NCBI GenBank assembly: GCA_965369385.1
Contig: CBDUQP010000011.1
Location: 1-40,835, forward strand
Reading direction: 5' to 3'
Origin: CBDUQP01 sp965369385
Lineage (GTDB): Bacteria > Planctomycetota > Phycisphaerae > SM23-33
DNA length: 40,835 nucleotides
Below the pieces are notes generated by a model, which saw nothing but the letters and a program-made list of their open reading frames with translations, did no database searches and had not been told where the DNA came from. Both the position numbers and the translations under genes were made by a program. Shown here one piece after another: positions 7,604-15,184 of this stretch (positions are counted from its first letter, which is position 1; each line of letters starts with the position of its first letter).

Positions 7604-8980
7604 CTATTTTGCGGCGTTCATTACAGCATTGGCTACGGCCTGGTGCGTTTTGGGGTCCATCATTTCGGGCATGAGTTCGCCTTCGGGCACCACGCCGGCA
7701 AGTGCCTCGGACGCAGCCATCAGCATTTCAAGCGTTATGCTGGATGCGCCGGAATCCAATGCTCCACGGAAGATACCCGGATATGCCAGGGCATTGTTCA
7801 TCATGCGGCCGTCTGCATAAATGCTCGCGCCGGCGGCGAGTGCATCCGGCATAGAGATTTCGCTGACGGGGTTTGCCAGTGCGAACACAATCGGGTCGGC
7901 GGCCATCGACTGGATCATCTCCTTGGAGACAATATCCGCCTGGCTAACGCCGATGAACAGGCTTGCACCCTTGAAGGCATCGGCGAGCGAGCCCTGCTGG
8001 TTTTCCTTGTTCGTGCGTTCGGCCAGTGCGACCTTCTCTTCGTTCATACGCTCCTGGCGGCCGCGGTAGAGAATCCCGCAAGAGTCGCACAGGACCACAT
8101 CGGGCACGCCCGCTTCGAGCAGGAGATCGGCGATGGCAGTACCGGCCGCCCCTGCGCCACTGATAATGGTCTGCTGATCGGTGATCTTCTTGCCGGTCTT
8201 CTTCAGTGCACTGTAGAGCCCAGCCAGCACTACGGTAGCAGTACCGTGCTGGTCATCGTGGAACACGGGAATCGGCAGCATCGCATCGAGGTCGCGTGTG
8301 ATCTTGAAGCATTCGGGTGCCTTGACGTCTTCAATCTGGATTGCGCCGAATCCTCCGGCGATCTTCGAGACAACATGGATGAACTCATCGGCGTCATAGG
8401 TTTCCACCAGGATCGGATCGGCGCTGACCTTGGCGAACTCCCAGAAGATAGCGGCTTTGCCTTCCATAACGGGCAGGCCGGCGAGGTTACCGATATCGCC
8501 AAGCCCGAGTATGGCGGTACCATTTGTGGCGATGCCAACGCGGTTGCCGATGTTCGTGAATTCGCGAGCCAAAGCCGGATCGGCCTCGATGGCCTTGCAC
8601 ACGCGAGCGACGCCGGGCGTATAAACTATTCGCAGATCGGTATTGGAGGTGATCGATCCGCGTGAAACTATTTCACACGATCCACCCCGGTGGCATTCCA
8701 TTGCGGCGTCGAGCACATCGAGTATTTCCGTACCATCGATCATCTCGCATTTCTTGCGGACATCAGCCATCTGGTCGTCGCTGGTGGCAAATACCTGGAT
8801 GTCGTATGCGATATGATTATGCTGATGGGAAACCTTATCGACCTCGGCGGTGCGTGCGCCCGCATCGCTTATCGCGGTGAGGATTTTCGGCAGGGCGTCG
8901 GCCTGATCGTCCAGGTTAACTTTCATGATGAACACAACATTGCGTTGGAACTTGTCTTGCAAAGCCTGAAGAGACGTCAT
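7604..8980 (-). CDS. Malic enzyme with N-terminal ACT domain
   Basis: This enzyme oxidatively decarboxylates malate to pyruvate, reducing NAD(P). The product has 458 residues. Residues 15-90 form an ACT-type small-ligand regulatory domain (VVFIMKVNLDDQADALPKIL). The malic enzyme N-domain follows with the catalytic Tyr in RIVYTPGVARVC (Y120) and Lys in MEGKAAIFW (K175). Metal-ligand acidic residues occur in IQIEDVKAPECF and FHDDQHGTA. The NAD-binding domain has the glycine-rich IISGAGAAGTAIADLLLEAG. The family often shows ACT fusions outside proteobacteria. The cofactor preference cannot be read with confidence. Convergent with fumC. Confidence 0.92.
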   Translation of the reverse strand: MTSLQALQDKFQRNVVFIMKVNLDDQADALPKILTAISDAGARTAEVDKVSHQHNHIAYDIQVFATSDDQMADVRKKCEMIDGTEILDVLDAAMECHRGGSCEIVSRGSITSNTDLRIVYTPGVARVCKAIEADPALAREFTNIGNRVGIATNGTAILGLGDIGNLAGLPVMEGKAAIFWEFAKVSADPILVETYDADEFIHVVSKIAGGFGAIQIEDVKAPECFKITRDLDAMLPIPVFHDDQHGTATVVLAGLYSALKKTGKKITDQQTIISGAGAAGTAIADLLLEAGVPDVVLCDSCGILYRGRQERMNEEKVALAERTNKENQQGSLADAFKGASLFIGVSQADIVSKEMIQSMAADPIVFALANPVSEISMPDALAAGASIYADGRMMNNALAYPGIFRGALDSGASSITLEMLMAASEALAGVVPEGELMPEMMDPKTHQAVANAVMNAAK

Positions 8981-9048
8981 ATTGAAACCACCTTTACTGA
9001 AACAAGACTTATGTTTGCCCGGTCTGACAGTTAAGAGCCGGAGAAGCG

Positions 9049-9054
9049 ATTATA
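9049..9054 (-). promoter_or_regulatory. -10 box candidate for malic enzyme
   Basis: The minus strand reads TATAAT here, about 70 bases before the malic enzyme ATG. A TG dinucleotide lies close upstream, but no good -35 hexamer stands at the usual distance. Confidence 0.35.
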
Positions 9055-9100
9055 GGCAGAAACTGTGCATTTGCTACAGAATCTATGCATCGAAAGCGTC

Positions 9101-9129
9101 TTGTAGCTAATCGCGAGGCGCGGTAACAT
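9101..9129 (+). promoter_or_regulatory. Promoter candidate for trpBA
   Basis: TTGTAG (9101-9106) and TAACAT (9124-9129) are separated by 17 bases and lie 35 bases before the trpB ATG. I see no leader peptide with repeated Trp codons and no attenuator hairpins in this short space. Confidence 0.35.
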
Positions 9130-9164
9130 GTCGAACCTGTTCTTGGTTGGGAGCACTGAATAAG

Positions 9165-10373
9165 ATGACTAAAGACTCAAATAAAGGCTACTTCGGGCAA
9201 TTTGGCGGATGCTATATGCCCGAAACGCTCATGTCCGCACTGGATCAGTTGGCGAACGAATTCGAGGCCGCGATGGCCGATGACAGTTTCCTCGCAGAGC
9301 TGGACAGGTGCTGGCGCGAGATAGCAGGCAGGCCGAGTGAACTGTATTTCTGCAAACGACTTACGCAGCAATGCGGTGGCGCGCAAATATATTTGAAGCG
9401 CGAAGACATGAATCACACCGGCGCGCACAAGATAAACAACACGCTGGGGCAGGCACTGATAGCACTTCGCATGGGCAAGAAGCGCGTTATCGCCGAAACC
9501 GGCGCGGGGCAGCATGGCGTTGCGGCGGCCACGGCGGCGGCGGTGTTCGGCTTGGAATGCGAAGTGTTCATGGGCACCGAAGATATTCGCAGGCAGGCAC
9601 TTAACGTATTCAGGATGGAGCTGCTTGGCACCAAAGTTGTGCCTGTTGATTCAGGACAGTGCACCTTGAAAGATGCCTGCAACGAAGCCATGCGAAACTG
9701 GATGGGCAGCAGCAAGGACACGCACTACATCCTCGGCTCGGTCACCGGGCCGCACCCCTTCCCGACGATGGTTCGCACATTCCAGAGCTGCATCGGGCGT
9801 GAAGCCCGGGCGCAGATGCTGGAGAAGGTCGGCAGACTTCCCGATACGATTATCGCCTGCGTGGGCGGCGGATCAAACGCAGCCGGCATTTTCGCACCGA
9901 TGGTAGACGATACCGAAGTGGAAATGATCGGCGTAGAAGCTGGCGGCAGGAGCATGAATTACGGTGATCATGCCGCGACGCTGTCGGTTGGCAAGCCGGG
10001 CATTCTGCACGGCAGCCTAAGCTACGTGCTGCAGGATAATGACGGGCAGACGGCAGACGTGCACAGCGTTTCGGCTGGGCTGGACTACCCTGGCGTAGGT
10101 CCGGAGCACGCATATTGGAAGGATTCAGGCAGGGCGAGATATACCAGTGTCAGCGATGACGAAGCCTTGGAAGCTCTCGTGACACTGAGTCGGTCGGAAG
10201 GCATTATTCCAGCGATGGAATCGTCACACGCGGTAGCAGAGGCTTTGAAGCTCGCCCCGACTATGGGCAAAGACAAGATCATCCTCGTGAACCTTTCGGG
10301 TCGCGGGGATAAGGACTGCAACGAAATCGCCGCCATTCTTGAGCAACGCAAGGCAAAGCAAGCCGCCAAGTAG
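9165..10373 (+). CDS. trpB: Tryptophan synthase beta subunit
   Basis: This PLP enzyme condenses indole with serine to make tryptophan, in complex with TrpA. ATG 9165 gives 402 residues with GGGAG 11 bases upstream. An upstream TTG at 9147 overlaps that site and is less likely. The N-terminus GYFGQFGGCYMPETL is canonical for the short TrpB1 type. The PLP lysine is in HTGAHKINN (K89), the catalytic region AETGAGQHGVA follows, and the phosphate-binding loop is GGGSNAAG. trpA follows after 26 bases. Other trp genes (E, D, C, F) are absent from this window, so the pathway is split across the genome. Confidence 0.96.
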   Translation: MTKDSNKGYFGQFGGCYMPETLMSALDQLANEFEAAMADDSFLAELDRCWREIAGRPSELYFCKRLTQQCGGAQIYLKREDMNHTGAHKINNTLGQALIALRMGKKRVIAETGAGQHGVAAATAAAVFGLECEVFMGTEDIRRQALNVFRMELLGTKVVPVDSGQCTLKDACNEAMRNWMGSSKDTHYILGSVTGPHPFPTMVRTFQSCIGREARAQMLEKVGRLPDTIIACVGGGSNAAGIFAPMVDDTEVEMIGVEAGGRSMNYGDHAATLSVGKPGILHGSLSYVLQDNDGQTADVHSVSAGLDYPGVGPEHAYWKDSGRARYTSVSDDEALEALVTLSRSEGIIPAMESSHAVAEALKLAPTMGKDKIILVNLSGRGDKDCNEIAAILEQRKAKQAAK

Positions 10374-10399
10374 CGGCCTGCTGGAAACGGGTCACACCA

Positions 10400-11218
10400 A
10401 TGATTGATATGAGCAATAACAGGCTTGTGAAGGTGTTTGAAAACCTGCGATCCTCCGGCCAGAAGGCACTTATGCCTTTCCTGACAGCCGGGTATCCGAA
10501 TCTGGATGTGACGCGGGCATTGCTGGATGATTTCGAATCGCGCGGCGCGCACATATGCGAGCTTGGCATACCGTTTTCTGATCCCGTTGCCGACGGGCCC
10601 ACGATTCAGGCGTCATATACAGCAGCACTTGAAAACGGCATCACCAGCGGGAAGATTCTGGACATGGTTCGCGAGTATCGCGCCGCCGGCGGCGAGATGG
10701 CGCTGGTCATGATGGTGAGCTACTCGATAGTCTTCCGCCATGGCGTAGCCGAGTATCTCAAGCAAGCCGCCGAGGCCGGGATCGATGGAATGATCATTCC
10801 CGATCTCCAGATAGGCGAAGCGGGACTCGTGTCTGAACTTACTGCCTCCTTTGGGCTTGGCAACATAATGCTGATCGCCCCCACGACGCCGACTGATCGC
10901 AGAATCGAAATCGCCGCCCGCAGCACGGGATTCACTTACTACATATCGGTATCGGGCATTACCGGCGAGCGAACCAAACTGCCGCCGGAAACGATCGCAG
11001 GCGTAGCCGAGCTTCGCAAACATACCGAAACTCCAGTGTGCGTCGGCTTCGGTATTTCCAACGCGGATACGGTGAAAGCAGTCTGCGAAGTGGGCGATGG
11101 CGCGATTGTGGGATCGGCGATTATTCACCGTATTACCGATGCCAAGGACAAACCCCTATCAGAACTTGTCGAACACGTCGGACAGTTCGTCAGCGAATTG
11201 CTGACGGGCACCAAGTAG
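10400..11218 (+). CDS. trpA: Tryptophan synthase alpha subunit
   Basis: TrpA cleaves indole-3-glycerol phosphate to indole and glyceraldehyde 3-phosphate and channels indole to TrpB. The product has 272 residues and is a TIM barrel. Catalytic residues are visible: E54 in CELGIPFSDP and D65 in VADGPTIQ. The mobile loop is FTYYISVSGITGER, and the phosphate-binding end contains VGFGISNADT and GAIVGSAII. A second ATG three codons in (10409) is also possible. The gene is in an operon with trpB and converges with accA, with no obvious terminator in the 117-base gap. Confidence 0.95.
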   Translation: MIDMSNNRLVKVFENLRSSGQKALMPFLTAGYPNLDVTRALLDDFESRGAHICELGIPFSDPVADGPTIQASYTAALENGITSGKILDMVREYRAAGGEMALVMMVSYSIVFRHGVAEYLKQAAEAGIDGMIIPDLQIGEAGLVSELTASFGLGNIMLIAPTTPTDRRIEIAARSTGFTYYISVSGITGERTKLPPETIAGVAELRKHTETPVCVGFGISNADTVKAVCEVGDGAIVGSAIIHRITDAKDKPLSELVEHVGQFVSELLTGTK

Positions 11219-11335
11219 ATTTGGCTGCTGCGTCTTAGGAAGTTCAAATCCTGATTTCCGGAAACCTCGGGCCGCTGCCGCTGCGCGCAGAGCACTTGCC
11301 GGCATATGGAAGACTGGACAATTCACATCGAACGC

Positions 11336-12349
11336 CTACTGTTTGACCGTTGCGGGCAGTTCGTCGAGGTGGAGCACTTCGCCCATTCGTCGCCAGCGTG
11401 CGTATCGCTGGTCGATCAGATCATCAAGATCAACACGTTTGAGCTCACGAACCGTGTTCACGATGTAGCGTTCCACGTTGGTTGCCACTTGCGCGTGATC
11501 GCGATGTCCGCCGCCGAGAGGCTCGGGAATGATATCGTCTATGAGGTCGAGTGACTTCATTTGCTTTGAAGTAACTTGCATGGCTTCGGCGGCTTCGGCG
11601 GCGCGTTCGCCGGTTCGCCACAGGATTGCGGCGCAGCCTTCGGGGCTGATTACGGAATACCATGCATATTGCAGCATCGCCATGCGATCACCAACACCAA
11701 TACCGATGGCACCGCCGCTGGCACCTTCGCCGATAACCAGGCAGACAACCGGTGTTCGGAGGCGACTCATCTCCCGCATGTTCACGGCGATGGCTTCTGC
11801 GACCCCGCGTTCTTCGGAACCAATTCCCGGATAGGCTCCGGGCGTGTCCATCAGGCAGACTACCGGAAGCTTATATTTTTCAGCCAGTTTCATCACGCGG
11901 AGAGCTTTGCGATATCCCTCGGGATGGCACATGCCGAAATTGCATTCCAGGCGTTCTTTGGTATCGCTGCCCTTCTGCTGGGCTATCAGAACAACCTTCT
12001 CCGTGCCAATTCGGCCGAAGCCGCAACGGATCGCCTTGTCATCGCGAAAACGCCTGTCGCCACGTAGTTCCACAAAGTTCTTCACGATCCGATCTATGTA
12101 GTTACCGCTCAGCGGGCGCTGAGGATGACGCGCTACCTGCACCGTCTCCCATGCGCTGAGGGTGGCGTATGTCTTTTCGAGGAGGGAGACATACTGAACA
12201 CGAAGCGCGTTGACTTCTGAGGAATAGTCCCTTCCGGTTTCGTTCTGGGCTTCCTCTAGCTGGACTATCTGACGCGACAGACCAACGATTTTCTGTTCGA
12301 AGGGTAGTACGGCTGTGTTTTCACCCGTATTGCTGTCTTTTTTTGCCAT
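11336..12349 (-). CDS. accA: Acetyl-CoA carboxylase carboxyltransferase alpha subunit
   Basis: AccA and AccD together transfer carboxyl groups from biotin to acetyl-CoA, giving malonyl-CoA for fatty acid synthesis. ATG 12349 gives 337 residues, close to the usual 320. A longer open frame to 12430 would add an unconvincing Cys-rich N-terminus and run through a hairpin. Family features are the N-terminal helical region LPFEQKIVGLSRQIVQLEE, DRRFRDDKAIRCGFGRIG, the crotonase-fold core LMDTPGAYPGIGSEERGVAEAI, and the oxyanion region GEGASGGAIGIGVGD. accD is not in the window. Confidence 0.94.
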   Translation of the reverse strand: MAKKDSNTGENTAVLPFEQKIVGLSRQIVQLEEAQNETGRDYSSEVNALRVQYVSLLEKTYATLSAWETVQVARHPQRPLSGNYIDRIVKNFVELRGDRRFRDDKAIRCGFGRIGTEKVVLIAQQKGSDTKERLECNFGMCHPEGYRKALRVMKLAEKYKLPVVCLMDTPGAYPGIGSEERGVAEAIAVNMREMSRLRTPVVCLVIGEGASGGAIGIGVGDRMAMLQYAWYSVISPEGCAAILWRTGERAAEAAEAMQVTSKQMKSLDLIDDIIPEPLGGGHRDHAQVATNVERYIVNTVRELKRVDLDDLIDQRYARWRRMGEVLHLDELPATVKQ

Positions 12350-12396
12350 AATATCCGAATGCCTCAGGCAGAGCATAGCCCTGCACCCATAACAAG

Positions 12397-12420
12397 AAAG
12401 GACGCATTCTGGCGTCCTTT
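12397..12420 (-). terminator. Hairpin upstream of accA, terminator-like on the minus strand
   Basis: A 9-bp perfect stem (AAAGGACGC with GCGTCCTTT) encloses a 6-base loop. Read on the minus strand it is followed by CTTGTT, so it could end a transcript arriving from the right or act in the accA leader. No confident minus-strand gene lies just upstream. Confidence 0.45.
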
Positions 12421-13137
12421 GGCGAGTCATTTACACCAAATATGTTACCTCTTTGGTCGCAAGTACTGCAAGACAATTATACTCCAAAGCTGCAACTGAA
12501 CCGATCCGCTCTGGTACAGAGGGCATGTCCCACACGTTCCTAGAATTCCGAGTAAAGGACAACTTCTTTGCCACCTGGAAGTTATCTCAAGCCCTTCCGC
12601 AGAGTGGTTATCAGGGTCGCTGAAAGCCTATAATGTAGGTGAAGACACCATTAATGACGCTTTGTGAAGATCAGTGTTTTCGGCATGTTAAATAACCTGC
12701 TGGCGAGGGAGACGATGGATTTTTGAGGCAGCAGAAGCAAATTGTGGGCGCCATGGCCTCACTGAGGGTTTGCTCTGGATGCTTCGATCGCCTCTCCGCC
12801 ATCGGGAATGCGGCGGACACGTCCATGACAGGGCATGAGGGTTCGTGCAGTTGCCGTGAGTCCTCGTGTCCTGTCGAGGAATTTGCAAGGTTTGAAAAGC
12901 TATTTTGCTAATATCGTTGGTTATGACACATAGCTTGTCTGCAGGTGTAATTTCATTCATTTTCATATGTTGTATCGTCGAGTTCTCTTACGGTATAGGT
13001 GCCTGGCCTTTGGGAACCGCCATAAAAGATCGTAAGCTTGCTTTCGGTGGACTGGTCCCTATGAACAATAGTCAGCGTTAGGTAGCGTCTGACCAGAGTT
13101 GCGAGGTTGGCTTGGTTCATGTGATAAGGAAACAGGC
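12421..13137. other. 700-base stretch with no confident gene
   Basis: Several short open frames exist. One is a 62-codon plus-strand frame from TTG 12723, rich in Cys. Two minus-strand frames (12688-12966 and 12953-13195) overlap by an ATGA-like junction. None has a convincing ribosome binding site or a recognisable family pattern. A TATAAT occurs near 12630 without a good -35. The stretch could hold a decayed gene or an RNA that I cannot identify. Confidence 0.4.
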
Positions 13138-13332
13138 ATGAAAGACGGCAGGAAAGTAGTCTGTCCCAGATGTAATGCTCAGTTGGAGCTACCAACCAGC
13201 TGCAAGGGTAGCGTTGTGCGCTGCGGCCAGTGTCGTGAGCGAATTCGCCTCTTGAGGACGCACGATGTTTCGGAGAATCTTGTAGCAGCTTGGCTTTCGG
13301 AACCCATCAGCTTCCATCAACCGCATGATTGA
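13138..13332 (+). CDS. Small zinc-ribbon protein
   Basis: This 64-residue product is too short for easy family assignment. The pattern VVCPRCNAQLELPTSCKG followed by VVRCGQCRERIRLL has two CxxC knuckles spaced like a zinc ribbon of the CPxCxxxLxLP...GxxVRCxxC type. That type is common in planctomycetes at the N-terminus of larger proteins or as tiny proteins. The ATG has a strong AAGGA site seven bases upstream (13126-13130), which supports real translation. The function is unknown, and the C-terminal 25 residues have no pattern I recognise. It may be the remnant N-terminus of a larger protein, since the frame stops soon after the ribbon. Confidence 0.6.
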   Translation: MKDGRKVVCPRCNAQLELPTSCKGSVVRCGQCRERIRLLRTHDVSENLVAAWLSEPISFHQPHD

Positions 13333-13410
13333 CCGGCAGTTCGCGTGGATGGCAAGCAAGATCATGATTCGCGAATTTACGGCACACTCATCAAGATTGC
13401 ACTGCCTGCC

Positions 13411-14793
13411 TCAGTCCTGCTTTGCCTCGCCGCCGCCCTGGGTGGGGCTATCGCCTGAACCGGGTTTCTTGCGGCGTCTACGCCTTTTTCGCTTCTTCTT
13501 TACACCCTCTTGACCCTCCGCCTTTCCGGCGGTCTGCTCTGAAGGCTGTTTGGGTTGCTCAGCTTTCTGTGAATTGTCCGAGCTTGCGGAATTTGACGGT
13601 CGCTTGCGACTTCGTCTTCTGCGGCGAGGTTTGGCCGAACCGGTCTGCCCTTGGGAGTCTTTCTGCTCGGTAGATTCTTTCGATTCATCCTTCTCGCCGC
13701 CCCCAAGTACCGCGTTCCAGCTCGGATCGAGCTTAACATCATCCAGGCCGGTTTTCTGCGGAACCGGCGCTTGGGCTACCTTCTCCTTTTCCCTCCTTGC
13801 AAGCACTTGTGCCAGCCTGGTTGTGCCCTTTGATCTGTCTGGTGTCTCGCCCGGTTTGGGTTCGGGAACGTCACGCTCCACAATATCTTCGTTCGCGACA
13901 ACTGCTCGCGTATTGTCTGCCAGCCTTAGTTCAACCAGTTGCGTGATAATCTGTGTGCTAACTACCCTTCCCAGGGTACCGTCAGCGGTGCGTATCCAGA
14001 TATTCCTGTGGGGCAAACGTTTCTTCAGTTCCTGATATGCTTCGTCTTCAAATCTCAGGCAGCACATCAGCCGGCCACAGCGTCCGGATATCTTGGACGG
14101 ATCCAAAGTCGCCTTCTGCATTTTGGCCATTCGCATGGAAACCGGCTGAAGCTCACCTAGGAACGTCCTGCAGCAACAAGGCCTGCCGCATCTCTCATAG
14201 TCCCCAACAAGCCTGGCTTCGTCGCGTGCGCCCACCTGCCGCATTTCGATTCTGGTCCTATACTCCGCGGCAAGCAACTTGACAAGCTCTCGAAAGTCCA
14301 CACGGTGCTCGGCCATGAAGTAAAAGATGATTCGCTCGCCACCCAACAGATGTTCGACGGTTACGACCTTCATGTCGAGGTTAAGGCGTTTGATCTCCCG
14401 CATACAGTATTTGCGTTCTTCCAGAGCGGAAGATTCCAGGTGACGTTGATCGACGAGATCCTGGCTGTTTGCGACCCGCAGAACCTTCCCTCGGGATTGT
14501 TGCTTCTCGCAGCATGCGCCGGGCTTCTTCTGTTCGTCGGTACCAGACGAGCAGCAGTTTGAGATTTCGGATAATCGGGCCACTACTTCGCCCAGTTCCA
14601 CTCCGCGCTCAGTGCGTAGAACCACCTTTGTGCCGGATTTCGGCTGGGACAGACTATGGCAGAACAATGCGGTTACCGCGATGTATCCGTAGCGAGCCAG
14701 TATCATGGGCACCTGGTCCTGCGTGGTAGACTCATCATCTTCCACGGTTGCAGGTGCGGCATCGCTATCGGTCGGTCCGATGGGATCCGACAT
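13411..14793 (-). CDS. PSP1-domain (RicT/YaaT-like) protein with polybasic tail
   Basis: The product has 460 residues from ATG 14793, which has GGAG six bases upstream (a TTG at 14799 is less likely). The central part is the PSP1 domain with typical stretches VKLLAAEYRTRIEMRQVGARDEA and KISGRCGRLMCCLRFED. Cysteine clusters occur in RCGRPCCCRTF, in CGRLMCC and in an extra N-terminal insertion with two CC pairs. In Bacillus subtilis RicT works with RicA and RicF in mRNA maturation, and that complex carries iron-sulfur clusters; partners are not visible here. The last 150 residues are disordered-looking and end in strongly basic runs (KKKRKRRRRRKKP), suggesting nucleic-acid or ribosome binding. 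It lies downstream of gyrB, separated by a dispersed repeat. Confidence 0.85.
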   Translation of the reverse strand: MSDPIGPTDSDAAPATVEDDESTTQDQVPMILARYGYIAVTALFCHSLSQPKSGTKVVLRTERGVELGEVVARLSEISNCCSSGTDEQKKPGACCEKQQSRGKVLRVANSQDLVDQRHLESSALEERKYCMREIKRLNLDMKVVTVEHLLGGERIIFYFMAEHRVDFRELVKLLAAEYRTRIEMRQVGARDEARLVGDYERCGRPCCCRTFLGELQPVSMRMAKMQKATLDPSKISGRCGRLMCCLRFEDEAYQELKKRLPHRNIWIRTADGTLGRVVSTQIITQLVELRLADNTRAVVANEDIVERDVPEPKPGETPDRSKGTTRLAQVLARREKEKVAQAPVPQKTGLDDVKLDPSWNAVLGGGEKDESKESTEQKDSQGQTGSAKPRRRRRSRKRPSNSASSDNSQKAEQPKQPSEQTAGKAEGQEGVKKKRKRRRRRKKPGSGDSPTQGGGEAKQD

Positions 14794-14942
14794 ACACAAC
14801 TCCAGTATTAACAGCCGCGGATATCCACGGACAGGTTATTAGCTCATTGGCAACGCCGTTGCGTTACCTATTCTCAGACAAGGCGGCGACTGCTATCGCC
14901 ACCCGGTTGCGAGCGAAACAAATAATCACATTACTAATACGC

Positions 14943-15160
14943 TGTAACAGGAAGGATGTCAGGTGGCACCCCGTCCGCAATCCCGATGTACACCTGCCTG
15001 CAGGCAGGTCGGGACCGGATAGGACTTAAAAATCCAGCAGCGCGACTGGTCTTCGCTCTGCGAGCTTGCGGCTTCGCCTATGGCTTGCATCTTCGCCTAC
15101 GGCTTCGTCGTCACAAGTCATCGTCACAAGTCATCGCGACAAGTCAGTTTCGCCGGTAAT
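14943..15160. repeat. Dispersed palindromic repeat, copy A
   Basis: The copy lies between gyrB and the RicT-like gene. It begins TGTAACAGGAAG and shares this start with copies B and C. The palindrome ACCTGCCTGCAGGCAGGT lies at 14992-15009, flanked by TCCCGA and TCGGGA. Further blocks are GGACTTAAAA (shared with B), TCTTCGCTCTGCGAGC and CGCGACAAGTCAG (both shared with C), and TTTCGCCG (shared with B). The right third contains a short tandem repeat of ACAAGTCATCG type. The boundaries are approximate. Confidence 0.65.
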
Positions 15161-15184
15161 ACTCGGCTCGCCATTCTCATCGCC

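Noticed and set aside
7541..8665. A 374-codon plus-strand open frame
   Set aside because: It is antisense to the malic enzyme gene, which has clear motifs throughout; no ribosome binding site.
11219..11335. Possible terminator between trpA and accA
   Set aside because: Only the 10-base palindrome TTTCCGGAAA is present, with no stable GC-rich stem or T-run.
12953..13195. An 80-codon minus-strand frame overlapping the next one by an ATGA-like junction
   Set aside because: No ribosome binding site, no family pattern, and it overlaps the well-initiated zinc-ribbon gene.
15075..15160. Short tandem repeats of ACAAGTCATCG type, considered as a CRISPR array
   Set aside because: The units are about 13 bases, adjacent and without spacers; they belong to dispersed repeat copy A.
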